Source: Pascua guehoae (taxonomy: Eukaryota; Basidiomycota; Tremellomycetes; Trichosporonales; Trichosporonaceae). Taken from it: DNA of 64,000 nt. The stretch is taken from NCBI GenBank assembly GCA_001600415.1, contig BCJX01000005.1:1545066-1609065 (forward strand), written 5' to 3'. The notes under the pieces are model-generated. The model did not search any database. It was not told where the DNA came from and saw only the letters and a program-made list of their open reading frames with translations. The translations under genes were made by a program, and so were the position numbers. Positions 10,732 through 23,137 of the stretch are shown here, in pieces (the first letter of the stretch is position 1; every line of letters begins with the position of its first letter).

Positions 10732-12239
10732 GCACGTACGTCGACTCGTACGCACTGGGGCCACAAGTGGGAGGATGGGGTGAGAAATGAAAGGACGAAG
10801 CTGTGACAAAGGCGCGACGGCTGGTGAGAGTGGGTACGATACTGGACAAAAGACGGGCAGTGGATAAATCAGTTGCATAAGACGGGTTGAAGCTTTTGGT
10901 GTACACTACAAATGATATGTGCAGTGCTCTCCAATGCGGAGGACAACACGACACATCTTTATAGTACGACGAGCTGGAGACACGGTGGTGGCGAGACTGG
11001 AGATGAGTCCTATAGACCAGGTTTGCTTCCAGAGGACGCGGGTCGGGGAGGCTGCAAACCTGCTCGAGCAGGGAACATCTTGGCCGCGGGGGGTTCATGG
11101 GTTTGGACTTGTGATACACCGTTATGGATATACTCTGTCGGTGATACCTGTTTCGGGCACAGTCCTCGTCGTGAATGGACTTGGAAAAACTGTGGGTGTC
11201 ACTTGACGATAGGCTGCCACTCTTCGGTTTTGCTTGTGGTCTAGTTGATCATGCAGAGTCACGGCTACGGCCTGGAGAGGCGAGCAATGTTCACGCGTTT
11301 GGTACGTGGGCTGTGGAGTAGGTCGTACGTACGGTTGGTGGGTGCTGCCAGGTGCCACAATCGAAGAAAGCTTCCGTGCGCAATAACACCTGACCCAAGT
11401 TGTGCGGTGCGGTATGGGCCCCTGTACAACCCAGCGACTGAGACAACCCCTGCCTTCAAAGAAGCTCACTGGCGTGGCCGCCGTCATTCCTCAAGCTGCC
11501 CTCAAGCTGCACAGCAAGCCACAGCCGACCCCAAAATAAACAGCCACGGTCTAAAACCAAGCAGCTTCCATGCCTCAGCGCCCCTTGCTGTCCCCCCGAA
11601 CACCCTCCCCACCCACCCCCCCGCAACACCCTTTCTCCCCAGGCTCGACCCACTCCGTCTGCGCGCTTGCCACGGTCCCACGCACTCTTGGGCCAGACTC
11701 GGTCCGGATCCAGAATTTCGACTCGTTTCATCATCTATGAGATCCATGGAATCGCGGCATCGTATGTGGCCGCGCGGAATGGAAGTGGGAAAGGCGGGAA
11801 TAAAGTGCAGTTTGCAAAGTGGCAGACATTGCGGGCGTGGGCTTGTTGCTGGTCTCGTGGGCGTGGCCAAACCACCGACGCGTGTATGGATGAGCTGGGG
11901 TCGGTGGCGTGGCCTATCGGCGCCCGCGCCGTCGCGTTTAGAGTACAACGGTCATGCTAGGTCGGGTCGGGAAGGTGAATGGCATCAGGCGTGGTGTATC
12001 GTCGGGTCTTGCGTGAAGAGCGCGTGAAAGGCTGGGGGCAATGCGGCGAGAGTGACAGATTAGGCGGTGGTAGAGGGTCGGAACGGACGACGGTAGGTGT
12101 CGCTGGCAAGGGCCGCGGTCGGTATTACGCTGCCGCGGCGGCGGGGTCGCGGGGCTGCGGAGTGCTGACCGGCTAATGTGCGTCCAGTCGGAGCAGCCGA
12201 GCAAAAGGCACGGCTGGGCGGAGTGCTTGGACGCAGACA
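10732..12239. other. Intergenic, no supported gene
   Basis: A 260-codon plus-strand frame at 11245-12027 has no domain-like content, no ATG at its start and no splice partners. Nothing else is recognisable. Confidence 0.45.
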
Positions 12240-13731
12240 CTAGGCAATGACACAGCATCCACCAATCTTTTCCTCCTGCTTCTCACGCCGAGCGCCGCCG
12301 TACTCGCGCTTGCCGTCTGGGCCTCCGACGCCTCCGTAGCCTTGGTCGCGGACGAGCATGGCGGCGCGCGTCGCGGCCTCGAAAACAGCGTCGACACCCT
12401 GGTTCTGCAGCGCAGACGTCTCGTAGTACGCCCGCGCGCCGATCGACTGCGCGACCTTGCGGCCCTGTCTTGTTAGCAAGATGCAGCAATGGGAGCAAGC
12501 GAGCACTGCAGGCACCCAAGCAAGCACGGGCCTCTTTTTCCCAGGGTCGCCCTTGGCAATATGGGTTGCTTCCTCGCACACTGCTTCGGACTCACCGTGT
12601 CGGCGTCAATCCACTGCCCATTGTTGAACGTGCCGTTGGCAATGGCCCGGTCACGCAGATCCGTCTTGCACGCGACAAGAATCACCGGGATCGCATGGCC
12701 ACAGATGGCGCGGACCTCTTCAATCCACTGGAGCAAGTGTCAGCGAGGATCGCCTTGATGTCGGAGGTTTGGTGACTCACCTTTTGGGTGACGTTGTCCA
12801 GGCTATCTGGCGTGTCGACTGAAAACGCAATCAGGATAATGTGCGCCTTCGAGTACGAAAGGGGTCGCAGGCGCTCGTACTCCTCCTGGCCGGCCGTGTC
12901 CCATAGCGCGAGCTGGATGGGCTTGCCATCGAGCTCAATGTCAGTGACGTAGTTGTCAAAGACGGTTGGTTCCTGTAGAGGCAAAAGGTTGTTGTGGGGT
13001 GCCAAGTGTTGGGCAAGACGATGCAGCAGCGGCGGGCCCAGAACGTGGGGATAGTGTGGCGGAGTTGGGGCGTGGGCAGTGCAGCGGAGACACAAGTCGG
13101 ACACCAGATGCAGACGGGTGGATGTAGTTGTTCGTGTGCGTGCGTATGTGCGGGGGATGGTGGCGGTGGGTGGCGCAAAAGAGAAAGAGCCGTCGATCAG
13201 GGCACAAGCGGGTCAGAAGGTCGTCGCAAAAGGGTGTGCACCGCATGGACCGAGCGCCAGAGGGCCAGTGGACAGGCAAATCATGCACCGCAAATGGCGA
13301 GGTCAAAAGACGACGGAGAAATAAGACGGATAGTGGGCGGTGCGGGTGCGGGTGTGCAGGGATCAAGCAAGAGCGCAGCGTCAGCATTGGCCACCAGGTT
13401 GATTCACCGGCTCCTTCCTGCGCGCAGCGACATGCAGCGACAGCAAGCGGGGTAAATGGGCACGTACATAGTTCTCTGGGAACTCGCCGACAGCAAACAC
13501 ATTGAGCAGCGACGTCTTGCCTGCCGCTCCGTCGCCGACAATCACGAGCTTTCTCCGGACCTGAATCGTGGAGCGCGCCGGGGGCCAATGTTATGCAACA
13601 GATGAAGACGAGACAGGTGCGAGGGAAGTCGGTGGAGCAACAACCGAGTTGGGGAGCGCATGTATCAGCATGTGACCTGTGGTCCACTGTCGTCGCTATC
13701 GACTCACAGCGCGGGTGTTGTTGGCGGACAT
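12240..13731 (-). CDS. Rho-family small GTPase, Rho2-like
   Basis: Exons: 13731-13708, 13560-13468, 12972-12781, 12727-12596, 12464-12240; all joins are in phase 0 and give 221 aa. The P-loop is [11 protein letters not shown], the effector loop EPTVFDNYV, the switch II region [20 protein letters not shown], and the base-specificity motif [25 protein letters not shown] near the C-terminus and the KWIEE helix resemble fungal Rho2. The protein ends CCVIA: CVIA fits a CaaX box for prenylation with an adjacent palmitoylatable Cys. Expected role: plasma-membrane polarity and cell-wall integrity signalling. The region upstream of the ATG is rich in CGG and GGCTGCT repeats (14020-14200). Confidence 0.93.
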
Positions 13732-16152
13732 GTCAGACGTCTCGGCAGGCGGCTAGACTCTCCTTCGAGAGGGTGGGGGAGGAAGGGAGAAGGTTTGACC
13801 TAGCTGCACGAAGTGTGCAGATGCAGGTTTCAAATGCGGATGGGGTGCAGGCGATGCAGGGTGGTGCACTGCACGTTTCTGCTTTTGAGAGTGGGCGAGG
13901 ATGCGTTGGCGAGACGGCTGGCTTGCCGTGTGTGGGTGATTGTGTGTGTTGTTGGTATGCAACGGGGATGAAGGAGGATTTAAGATGTGTGTAGGGGTTG
14001 AGAGAAAAAGGCAATGGCGGCAGCAGCGGCGGCGGCGGCGGCGGCGACGATTGTGCGTGACAGGGGGGGGGGCGGTAACAGCCGACGGCAGGCGAAAGGA
14101 AGCAAGAGAGGAGAGCAGACGGGGGGTTGGGTTGGTGGATCGTACGCTGGCTGGCTGGCTGCTGGCTGCTGGCTGCTGGCTGCTGGCTGGGTATCGGGTT
14201 TGGATGGATGGATGGATTGCACGGTAGCTTCCTGGGTGCAGAGTGCTGGGTCTGGCTGAGTGGGTGCGAGTGGATGGATGCTGGGTGGGTGCAAAACGTG
14301 GGTGGGTGGATGGGGCGGCTGCAGGCGGGCGGGCTGCCAGAGGGCCAGAGTGGGGATGGAGCGGCAGGAGTGCGTCCAGGGATAAAGGCGAAGGGAAGGG
14401 GTGGCGGGGGTTGCCAAGGGTGGAGGTCGGTCGTTGTCTTTGAATCTTTCAAGGCTGTGCACAAGTTAGAGATCGGTATCCGATTTTGTGTGGGATGAAG
14501 AAGAGACAACAAGATACAAGGAATCAGAGACTAGTAGTGGTTGCATGTGGTGCATCTTGCACACGGCCAGTACAAACGACTAGGACTGGACCGAATACCA
14601 CGGGGACCACACAAGCTTTACCAAACACCTAGACCATACCGCGGTAGGTAGGTAGCATTTGGGTGGAGGCAGGTAGGCAACCTTGTACTCCCAGCCTCCT
14701 GTATGCTTTCTGCTTCTCGTCGTCATATGCTCCGATTGCACAACAGAAAAAAAAGTCCTGACGCACCCTTACTCGCTCGCTCGCTTGCTCTCATGCTCGT
14801 TGCGTTGCCGACAGCATCATGAATCGTGATGTGCTCGCCATCACAGGTTGTTGTTACCCGTCGCCGTATCGCTCCGATCATTGCTAGCATTGCTGTGCTG
14901 TGGGCAACCTGACACATTGCCATTCTCCAAGCACATTCTCGGGCCAGGCCCCGGAGATCTAGCGATCTGGTGATCCAAGCCTCGCTCTCTCGCTCTCGCT
15001 CTTTCTCCTCGCGCTCTCTCCTCTGCTTCTCGACCACACGCTCGCAACTGCCCATCATCTCGGACGCTTTCTCGCCTCACAACACAGACTGCCCAGAGAG
15101 AAGAGAGCACTGACTGCATGCTGCACGATCATGCCCAACGGACGACGTTGTCGGGTTGCGCCGCAGAAATCGTCGCGGGCATGCATGCATCAACTTTTGT
15201 GTGGCGCCAGGTGCACTTCCTGTGGCGATGACTGCGGATTGCGGCATGTCGACGGCACGAGACCCTAGCCAGTGACGACATGACGACATTGCCCTATACA
15301 AAAACTTGGCTCCCCCAGGCCAAGCCGCCAGGCGCTATAGACCATGCATGCCCCCATGCTCATGCCCATGATCTGCTAGCCCTGTTGGCTGTTAGCTGCT
15401 GGTGCTCTCCCTCCTAGGTACAACTGGTGCACTTGGCATCCCCAGTTTGTTGCCTCGTGACCATTGAACTTGTCAGTGCGCAGTAGTTGTAGTAGTAGTA
15501 GTGGATCCTCACCGTGCAAGCTAACTGCGCACGGTGCACCACTCACCCATCTTGGCTTGGCTGGCTGGCTGACATTGAGCTTCACGTGCATAGAGGCTAC
15601 CGTGGGAAACCAAACCAAACCCCTGCGGCCGATCACGTGATGTAGCTATCTCAGCATGCATTGCGTTCCTTTCCTGGATGCCAGCTGTTGGGCATGTTGG
15701 GAGTTTGAGGCGGGACCTTTTTTCTTCTTCTTCTGCAATGACGATGATCGCTGCTGCCTGGCCGGTTCCGGTTGGTGGGTTGTTTATGTTTATCGCCCTG
15801 CCCCCTTTGGTCCCTTGCCCCTTGCCCCTTGGCCTTTGCCCCCCCCCCCCCCCCCCCCCCGGTGCCCATGATCAGACATCGTCGCCGCCACGGCCGTTGC
15901 CACCCAACCCATGAAACTCGTCACTCGACTCGACCACCCCCCCTCCCTCACCCCCACTCACCCCGCATCCGTCAACATCCCATCTTTGTATCCATTCCTA
16001 CTCCCCATACTCACCATTGTCGTTTCTCGTTGTCGCTCCTCATCACATTTTTTTAATCTTTCTGTCTTCACCGTTACCCCCTCTGTCGATCCCTGGTGCA
16101 CGGACCTACACGCGAACCCCTGCGAACTTTTGGCCGCACGCCACGATCCACA
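13732..16152. other. Divergent intergenic region between the Rho and F-box genes
   Basis: Contains (CGG)n near 14025-14050, GGCTGCT/GCTGGCT tandem copies near 14145-14195, TGGATGGATGGAT copies near 14200, TAG trinucleotides near 15485-15500 and a 22-C tract at 15839-15860, then a CT-rich leader before the F-box ATG. No exon is supported. Confidence 0.5.
15839..15860. repeat. Poly-C tract (22 C)
   Basis: Uninterrupted run of C about 290 bp upstream of the F-box gene start. Confidence 0.95.
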
Positions 16153-17643
16153 ATGACGTCCTTGGCGTCCCGCCCACCTCGCACGACCTCGACCTCAATG
16201 TCGACCTCAACGTCCTGTGCTCGGTCCCGTTCGTCCCCGTCCCGAGGCGCCCGGTACTCCATGCCGCCATACGAGTCGCCCATGCTGTCGCAGCCGAGCC
16301 GGCCGCCATCATCGTCACGCCGTAGCTGGCACCATGGCCATGCTGCCGCCTCGAGCCGGGTACCTGGGCGGCAGAAGACAACAGCAGCACCGCCGCTGCG
16401 GGTCCCGGCGCTCCCAGACGAGCTATGGCTCGACATTCTCTCGTACCTCAACTGGGACGACCTGCTGCGCGTGCGCCGTGTCAACTGGCGCCTGGCCTCG
16501 CTCTCGCTCTCGCCCTCGCTGCACCGCTCCCTCACGCTCTACCATCTGCCCATCCCGTTGCCGGCGTTTCTCACCCGCACGCTGCGCCATGTGCGGCATC
16601 TCTCGATCCACCTCTCGCCGCTTCCGGTGTGGAGCTCGCGTATGACAACATCGCGCGTCGAGGCGGCCATGCTCGAACTGCTCGCAGCCATTCCACCCGA
16701 CCAGCTCCAATCCCTCTCGCTGCCCTTCTCCGCCTCGCAGCTCGACTGGGACGAGCTCGCGCCCCTCCTCGTCCGCATAGGTGGCCGACTGTGCAAACTC
16801 GACGTGCGTGCGTCGGGCCTCACCCAGACCGACTGGCTTCTCTCGCTCCCGGCTCTCCGCGACCTCGACCTCGGGGCCAACGCCATCTCCTCCCTGCCCC
16901 CAGGCTGGGAAGAGGTGTGGACCAACCTCGAGCGCCTGTCGCTTGCGGGATGCTACTTCTTGCCCGCCGACATCCTCGCAGACACACTTGCGTCGCTGCC
17001 CCCGACGCTCCGCCGCCTCGACCTCTCCGAGCTCCAGCAGCTCACCATCGACGCCCTCCGAGATCTCCCCGTCGCGCACCCGTCCAAGCTCGAGGCTGTC
17101 ACGCTCGTGGGTATCGACCACCTCACACGCTCAGACGTCCGCTCCCTCCAGCGCCACTGGGCAGCCCAGCGTTCGCCCTCGGATGTATTACTCCCCCTAT
17201 CACCCGTCGCCTCGCCTGAAAGTACGGCACGAGCACATCTCCCATCCCCTCCTGTCCCGACCGACCACCCCCCCGGGACCTGGGGATTGGGTGGACCGCC
17301 GCCAGAATTCCTCTTCACCCCACCCCCGTCTCCACCCCTCACACCGCCCGTCGGCACTGGCACCGCATACACCATCACGCCGTACATCCACCCACACACT
17401 CACGTCTCCCCGACACCCAAACCCCGCTACGAGCGTGGTCTCTACCACCAACTCCCGACGCCGCCTACAGACCCGCACGCCATCACGGTCGTCCACACGG
17501 CGCTCCTCGAGAGCGACGACGAGGCTGGGTACCGCCAGTTCATTGGCGAGGTCGTCAGCGGCACACTTGGGTGGGACTGGCCAGACGACGTGTGCCTGTA
17601 CCGAGAGGAGAATATGGACGTGTTGAGCCAGAGCTGGTTCTGA
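16153..17643 (+). CDS. F-box/leucine-rich-repeat-like protein
   Basis: Single exon, 496 aa from the ATG at 16153; the same frame is open further upstream but without an ATG. A Ser/Pro/Arg-rich N-terminus (1-80) precedes an F-box at about 88-125 (LPDELWLDILSYLNWDDLLR, then VRRVNWRLASL). A leucine-rich region of irregular repeats follows (about 160-360: SLSLP, KLDVRASGLT, DLDLGANAISSLP, RLSLAGCYF, RRLDLSEL). The C-terminal third is proline-rich and disordered, ending in an acidic/aromatic segment (LGWDWPDDVCLYREENMD). This is the architecture of an SCF ubiquitin-ligase substrate adaptor; the substrate is unknown and Skp1 binding is inferred. Confidence 0.8.
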   Translation: MTSLASRPPRTTSTSMSTSTSCARSRSSPSRGARYSMPPYESPMLSQPSRPPSSSRRSWHHGHAAASSRVPGRQKTTAAPPLRVPALPDELWLDILSYLNWDDLLRVRRVNWRLASLSLSPSLHRSLTLYHLPIPLPAFLTRTLRHVRHLSIHLSPLPVWSSRMTTSRVEAAMLELLAAIPPDQLQSLSLPFSASQLDWDELAPLLVRIGGRLCKLDVRASGLTQTDWLLSLPALRDLDLGANAISSLPPGWEEVWTNLERLSLAGCYFLPADILADTLASLPPTLRRLDLSELQQLTIDALRDLPVAHPSKLEAVTLVGIDHLTRSDVRSLQRHWAAQRSPSDVLLPLSPVASPESTARAHLPSPPVPTDHPPGTWGLGGPPPEFLFTPPPSPPLTPPVGTGTAYTITPYIHPHTHVSPTPKPRYERGLYHQLPTPPTDPHAITVVHTALLESDDEAGYRQFIGEVVSGTLGWDWPDDVCLYREENMDVLSQSWF

Positions 17644-18893
17644 GCGGCGGGACGGGTGTGGGGCGCTGGGCGTCACCTTAATTATGACGGGCTGTGTGGA
17701 CTTTGTGAGGTTGTGGTTGTAGATCTAGTCGTTGTATCTAAGTTATGGACATTTTTATTAATCTACAGTGTACTGGCGTGGTCGTACACGACTGAACGCA
17801 GCATGTCGTCCCGACACTCCGCCGTCAAATTGCCGTTGTTGCCTGTTGAAAAGTCTGTCAATCACCATCAACGTTGCACGTTGCGCCACTTGAGGTCTGG
17901 AATGGCTACGTTACGATTGTACCGGTTGGTCCTGGTGCTGAAGTCCGACTTGATACCGCCCTGGCTTTCGGTTGCCCAAAGTTCTTGTCATAGCCTTTCA
18001 TGAGGCCGGGTCGCATTTCCCTGTCGCCTCTTTTATTTTTGTTTTAGTGCTAGTGATTGCTGCTTCCTGTTCAAGGCCCAGCGAGGACGAATGCAGGTGG
18101 CATGGATAAAACAGGCTGTCTCTTATATGGCCAGATGATAAAACCCTGGTCGTGCGTATTCTGTGCGAAAGGCACTCGCCCTCTGTCTTTCCGTATCCTA
18201 CCTTTCTGCCCCGGCCTTCTACGGACGCCTGCTATACGGGCCCGTGTGCGGAAGACACTGACCGTGTGAAACTTGTCCTGGGCAGGGTTTACGGTACATA
18301 GTCGGGCACAGAACACCCAGCTACGAGGCAGTGTGTTACGACGAATATCTTGTTGTATCTCTGCAGGTTAGTAGAGGATACAAGATTCGGGAGAAGCCCA
18401 GAAGCCCGAATCTTGTATGTGACACGTGAATGCCTTAGGTTTGAGGAGGTGAGTATCCACCTCCAGGATACAGCATCAGTATCCTCAGTGCGGGTGTAGA
18501 GAACTACGTCAATGACGGTCAGACGTTGTGCATGTCGAGTGCGGGAGCCCGGCATCTTTCCTATCCCCAACCAGAGCGCTCGATGCATGACTGGCATGCG
18601 AGGGACGTTATGGCTGTTCGAGGATCAAGAGGATCTTTTCCAAGTGAGCACCCAATTTGGTCTGGGGACCGGACTAGGACTCGAGGCCGACGCAGACGAG
18701 GAAACACTAGAGCAGGGGCAGTGGCCAAGTACTGGGTGCCGCTGGAAGAGGGAAATGGCTGCATACAAAACGGATTTCAACTATTAAGAGCTGTTCAACT
18801 ATCACTTTACGTGCTGGTGATGCCTTCAGATACGGGAGGTTATCGAGCTACGGACGCAATTTTCGGGAAAAAGACGCAGCGTGGCATCTGCCT
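17644..18893. other. Convergent intergenic region, one perfect hairpin
   Basis: No coding sequence is supported. It contains the inverted repeat at 18379-18417 and a second short one (GAGGTG...CACCTC) near 18447-18464. Confidence 0.5.
18379..18417. repeat. 13-bp perfect inverted repeat with 13-nt loop
   Basis: TACAAGATTCGGG at 18379-18391 pairs exactly with CCCGAATCTTGTA at 18405-18417. No U-run follows, so it is not a simple terminator. Confidence 0.8.
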
Positions 18894-21085
18894 TTAGTCT
18901 GTGGGGACCGAGTTGGAGTTGTCGGCGCACGACCAGGGGCCGGTGGACGCGTCGGCCTTGCTGAGGTCGACGGCCGAGGCGTACACACCAGCGACGGTGA
19001 GGAAGATGCCGAGGAGGATGATGAACCAGTTTGTCCAGAAGAGGAGCATTTTCTTGCCACCGAGGCGGCGGCGCCTTCCGTCGGCGTCGACGTTGAGCCA
19101 CCAGTGGTCGTAGAGCCACATGCCGCAGTATGGCCAGATGCACATTGTGGGGCAGAAGAGGGCACCGATAAACGAAATGATGGACGAGAAGGTGGGGATG
19201 GCCGAGGCGATAATGTAGGCGACGAGCACACAGAAGAATGTGCAGCTGAGCCACGTCGACCAGTGCTGCCACGAGTTGGACGTCAGGTGCGGCGTGCCGC
19301 GGAGGAGGCGGATGAAAATGTACTTTGCCGGCAGGTGCGAGTAAATGGTAAGCGTGACGAGGAGGGCGGGGATGGCAAGACCGTAACAGATGCGCTTGAG
19401 GGTAGGTCCGGCCGAGCCGAGCGCGGGGCTCGCGACGTATTGTCCACAGTAGTAGTAGACAACGGTACCAATGACAACGTAGAGGAGCGTGACAAAGGTT
19501 TGCGAAATCAACATCGACTTTGTGTAGTCGTGCTGGTTCTTCATCTCGGAGATGATGCCAAAGTAGGTGGGCGTTGCCGCAGCCGAGAAGATCTGAAAAT
19601 TTGTCAGCACACACACACAGGTTCAGAGCCGAAAGCTTGTGTGCTGGGACAAGCTTTGTTGGTACTCACGACCGAGGACACGGCGTTCATGGCCCTCCAG
19701 AACTCTTCATTGTTGGTAATCTTAAAGTCCTTGTCCCACGGGCCCTCGGGGGGTGCATCGGCCGGGCGCTCCTGTGTCCCAACGGCAATGGTGAGGGTAA
19801 GAATGGATGCAACGATCGAGATCATGCCAATCCATCCGAGCCACGAAATCTGGCCGAGTGTGCGGATGGACGCGAGCATCATGCCGCAGATGGCAGCCAC
19901 GGCGAAGAAGACGGCCGTGCATGTTGCGTGCACACTGACGGCGTTGAGCGACGTCGCGACCGACACGACACCAGAGGCAGCAACGAAGATCATGTCTGTG
20001 CGCTAGTCAGCAACAAAGCTGGTTTCCGAGGTTTCGTGGCTCTTGTGGCGCCGCCACTGCGGGGAGCAAAGGCCCCGCGTGACTCGACTGGCCAGCCACA
20101 ACGCCTGCAAGCTGTACGCACAAAGACACGAGACAAAGGCAAAGATCTCATGGCCCCAGCGGCCGAGAATGACGCCGCCAGCGTCCGCAATCGAGTAGAC
20201 TTCGGGGTGCCTGAGCTTGAATTGTCCAATGTTGTAGTCGGCCCCTGCAGTGTCAGTTGTGGTCACGCGCTGCGGTGGTGGTGGTGGGCCTGTGGTGTGT
20301 TGCATGTGGGCGGCAAGTGTCGGCCAATCTCGGCCAACCAAACGGCTCGAAATGGAACACACGGACAGTCGCAAAGGGAAAACGGTCCCGTGCCCGTGAC
20401 CAGCCTCCACCCGGTTGGGTGGTTGGGCGGTCACATGGATGACGTTTGCCACACCTGTCTCGTCTCGACTCACAAGTGACAATGGCCTGGACGACGATGA
20501 TGAGAATGATACCTGGGATACTGTAGGAGTGTGTCAGCCCAGTCCCAGGCTACTGCGATCGACGCCCGCCCCCGGACCGCCTCCGTCCCCGCTGCGCTGC
20601 GCGGGGGTTTTTCCTTTCTTTTCTTTTCATTTTGCTACTCACATGCCGACGGTCATAAAGACGAATGGGATGGACAGGACTCCAATGCCGACATTGGCCT
20701 TGGTCATGAGCACACACGAGCCCATCCAGCCAACATTACGGTAGTTGGGCCCGCCTGCCTCCAGGTCACCAAACACGGCGTCGGTCGTCATGACGCGGTG
20801 CAGATCACCGCCGTCTGCCGGGTGCACCTGGGCCGTGTACTCGTCTTGGGCGTACTTGTCCTTTTCGTCAAACTGGTGCACCGAGACTCGGCGCGCGAGC
20901 TCGGCGTTGGGGCGCCCGTGGATCATGTCGTATTGCGCCTGACTCATCGTGCGCGACAGCGTCGGCCCGACGGCGTGCATTGCGGCCGCGATGGATTCAC
21001 GGCGCGACGCGCGACGGCCCATGGGCTCGCCGGTCGACTCGCGCCGGCCATCGGGCTCTTGGAATTCGAGTTGCTCCTTGCCCAT
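18894..21085 (-). CDS. Neutral amino-acid transporter, AAAP family (mtr/AVT-like)
   Basis: Exons: 21085-20643, 20520-20474, 20244-20122, 19995-19670, 19592-18894; phases agree, giving about 545 aa. A hydrophilic cytosolic N-terminus (about 120 residues) contains basic/Ser motifs (GRRASRRES). The first membrane helix carries LMTKANVGIGVLSIPF, typical of amino acid/auxin permeases. YSIADAGGVILGRWGHE, the helix SVHATCTAVFFAVAAI and PTYFGIISEMKN follow the family order, with about ten hydrophobic segments. It resembles Neurospora mtr and related neutral/aromatic amino-acid permeases; plasma membrane versus vacuole cannot be decided. Small exons (47 and 123 nt) encode single membrane segments. Confidence 0.87.
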
Positions 21086-21139
21086 GGTGGGGGTGGGTGG
21101 GGTTTGTGGCCGTGTGGCGACGGTTGCTAGAGCACGGTA

Positions 21140-21159
21140 GGGGGGGGGGGGGGGGGGGG
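21140..21159. repeat. Poly-G tract (20 G)
   Basis: Run of 20 G just upstream of the transporter start codon, in its presumed 5' leader or promoter. Confidence 0.95.
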
Positions 21160-23017
21160 TGCTAGATGGTGCGCGAGGTCGGATGTGCAAGGCAAAAGGC
21201 GGGTGCGATCAACGACACAGACGAGGACGGACAAGAGTCGGTAGTCGGTCAAGCTGCTCTTGTCGGCGTAGCTTGGTGGTAGTGGTCACTGTTCGATCTT
21301 CGGTAGTGGCCAGTGAGCGATGCGGGGGGTGGCTGGTCCCATGACATCCGTCGACTGTCTTTATGAAGCAGCCCTACTACAGTATACCAGCATGTCAGAC
21401 GACCTCAGAGACATGCTCGGGCAAACCTCAGCCACCGCCCATCCTGCTCCCGTCCCTCAACCTCCCGCTTGTTCTCTGTTGGAGTACGATGACCAACAGG
21501 TGCACAATGATGGCGAGTCTAGCGAGCCGCGAGACGTCCGCCTGGGTCCGCCTGGGTCCGCTGGGCATTCCTGCCAAGCGCCGCTGTATGGTCGCATTGG
21601 GGCGGGGTGAGGAGAGGTCACTCACACCCTTGCATCTCAATCAAGGTGAACAGGAGACCGACAGGGGCCCTTGGGGAGGGTTGGCTGGGCCCCGATGCAC
21701 CCCCTCACCCACACGCACGACAACCAAACTCTGTCCCTTAGTCGTGCAGATCATCGGATCTCGTCTCATCTCGCTCACCCCAGCTGCGGCTCGAGTAAGC
21801 GCTCACTTTTTCAACTCTCTCTCTCTCTCTCTCTCACCCATGCCTCCCCAGGCTCCACTGGCGTACCGGCGTTGAACAAAAGACGGTTAAGTCCGGGTTC
21901 AGGACAATGGCAAGGGGCGTGCGTAAGGCTTGCCAAGACTTTATTTCACGTCAGGCACAGTAATGTGATTCGAAAACGACAGAGACCCAGACCCCCGTCC
22001 AGAAGTCACCGGTCGGCCTCTGGGCATGTGACGGGCGGACGACCTCTTTTGCCCGTGCATCAGAACAGAATGCCCTGTCGTGTGTTAGGACTACTCTGAA
22101 GCACAGTTCTCGATCGGTCAACCGACAGGGAGGCTAAAATCTAATTGCACGGCCAGCGAGTGTCTTGGGCTGGGCATGTGGACCGACACGACTCAGACAT
22201 TGTGAGCCTGATGACGTTGTACCTCCCCCCCTTGGCCAATATCAGCCCTCGACGCTACGCCATGTTACGACAAGGCGTCTGTGGTGTGCGTCAGAGGCGG
22301 GGCAACTCTGTGTGGCATCCAGCTCACTCGCTCACTTACTGACTCTGACTTGTCTCGTCTCAACCTGACCTATCCCACCGCATCACAGTTTGGGCTCACG
22401 ACAAATGAGTTCACGGCACCTCGACCAACTGGCAATTTACTGTATCTCCAGTGGCGCATCGATGCCACATCCACATTCGCTACATTCGCTCGGTCACTCA
22501 CCCACTACCCTGACCAGGAAGAATGGCACCGCCAAGGCGAGCCCTTGGCGACCTTGGCGGACCATGTACGGCACTCTGCCGGCCCCTCGATCCCACTCTC
22601 AACAGTCCCAAACCGTTGCCTCTGCTATTGTGCAGTGGGCCGCGGCCGCCGATGGCACCTCAGGCACATGGCAACGTTGTCCGAGCAGGTACCGCACCGA
22701 TCATGTGACCGTGCGGTTGCTGCAAGCGAGGACGTAACTGAGCCATGGTTGGCTGGGACACCGGGCACGTACCGAGCCCAGAGCCAGAAATGGAGTTTGG
22801 GAGCAAGGCCTCTGAAGAGAGATGCCACAGCAGCGCTAGTAACCGCTGCATACCGATAAGCCCGCCGCAGAGTTTATTCCTGCCATGTTGGGCCTGCCGA
22901 TCGGCCCGCGGCGATCAGCGTTTCGTTTCTTCTCACAGGGGCATAAGCGACATGTACGCGATGTGTATGCGACGAGAGAAAAGAGCGACGACGCAGACAG
23001 AGTTTGGTTGCCGCTGT

Positions 23018-23049
<32 letters not shown>
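23018..23049. repeat. Poly-G tract (32 G)
   Basis: Run of 32 G in non-coding sequence, 66 bp before a second tract. Confidence 0.95.
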
Positions 23050-23050
<1 letters not shown>

Positions 23051-23115
23051 CGACCTGAGCAACCAGGGACCGGTTGTGGGACGGAGATGCTGGGGACCCG
23101 AGGGGCGCAGCTGCC

Positions 23116-23137
23116 GGGGGGGGGGGGGGGGGGGGGG
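23116..23137. repeat. Poly-G tract (22 G)
   Basis: Run of 22 G in non-coding sequence. Confidence 0.95.

Noticed and set aside
11245..12027. 260-codon plus-strand frame
   Set aside because: No ATG at its start, shadow-like composition, no recognisable motif.
13733..14512. 259-codon minus-strand frame upstream of the Rho gene
   Set aside because: Pro/His/Ser-rich frame caused by pyrimidine-rich leader sequence and GGC/GCT repeats; it lies in the presumed 5' region of the Rho gene.
16096..16152. Upstream extension of the F-box protein
   Set aside because: The frame is open but begins with GTG; the first ATG is at 16153.
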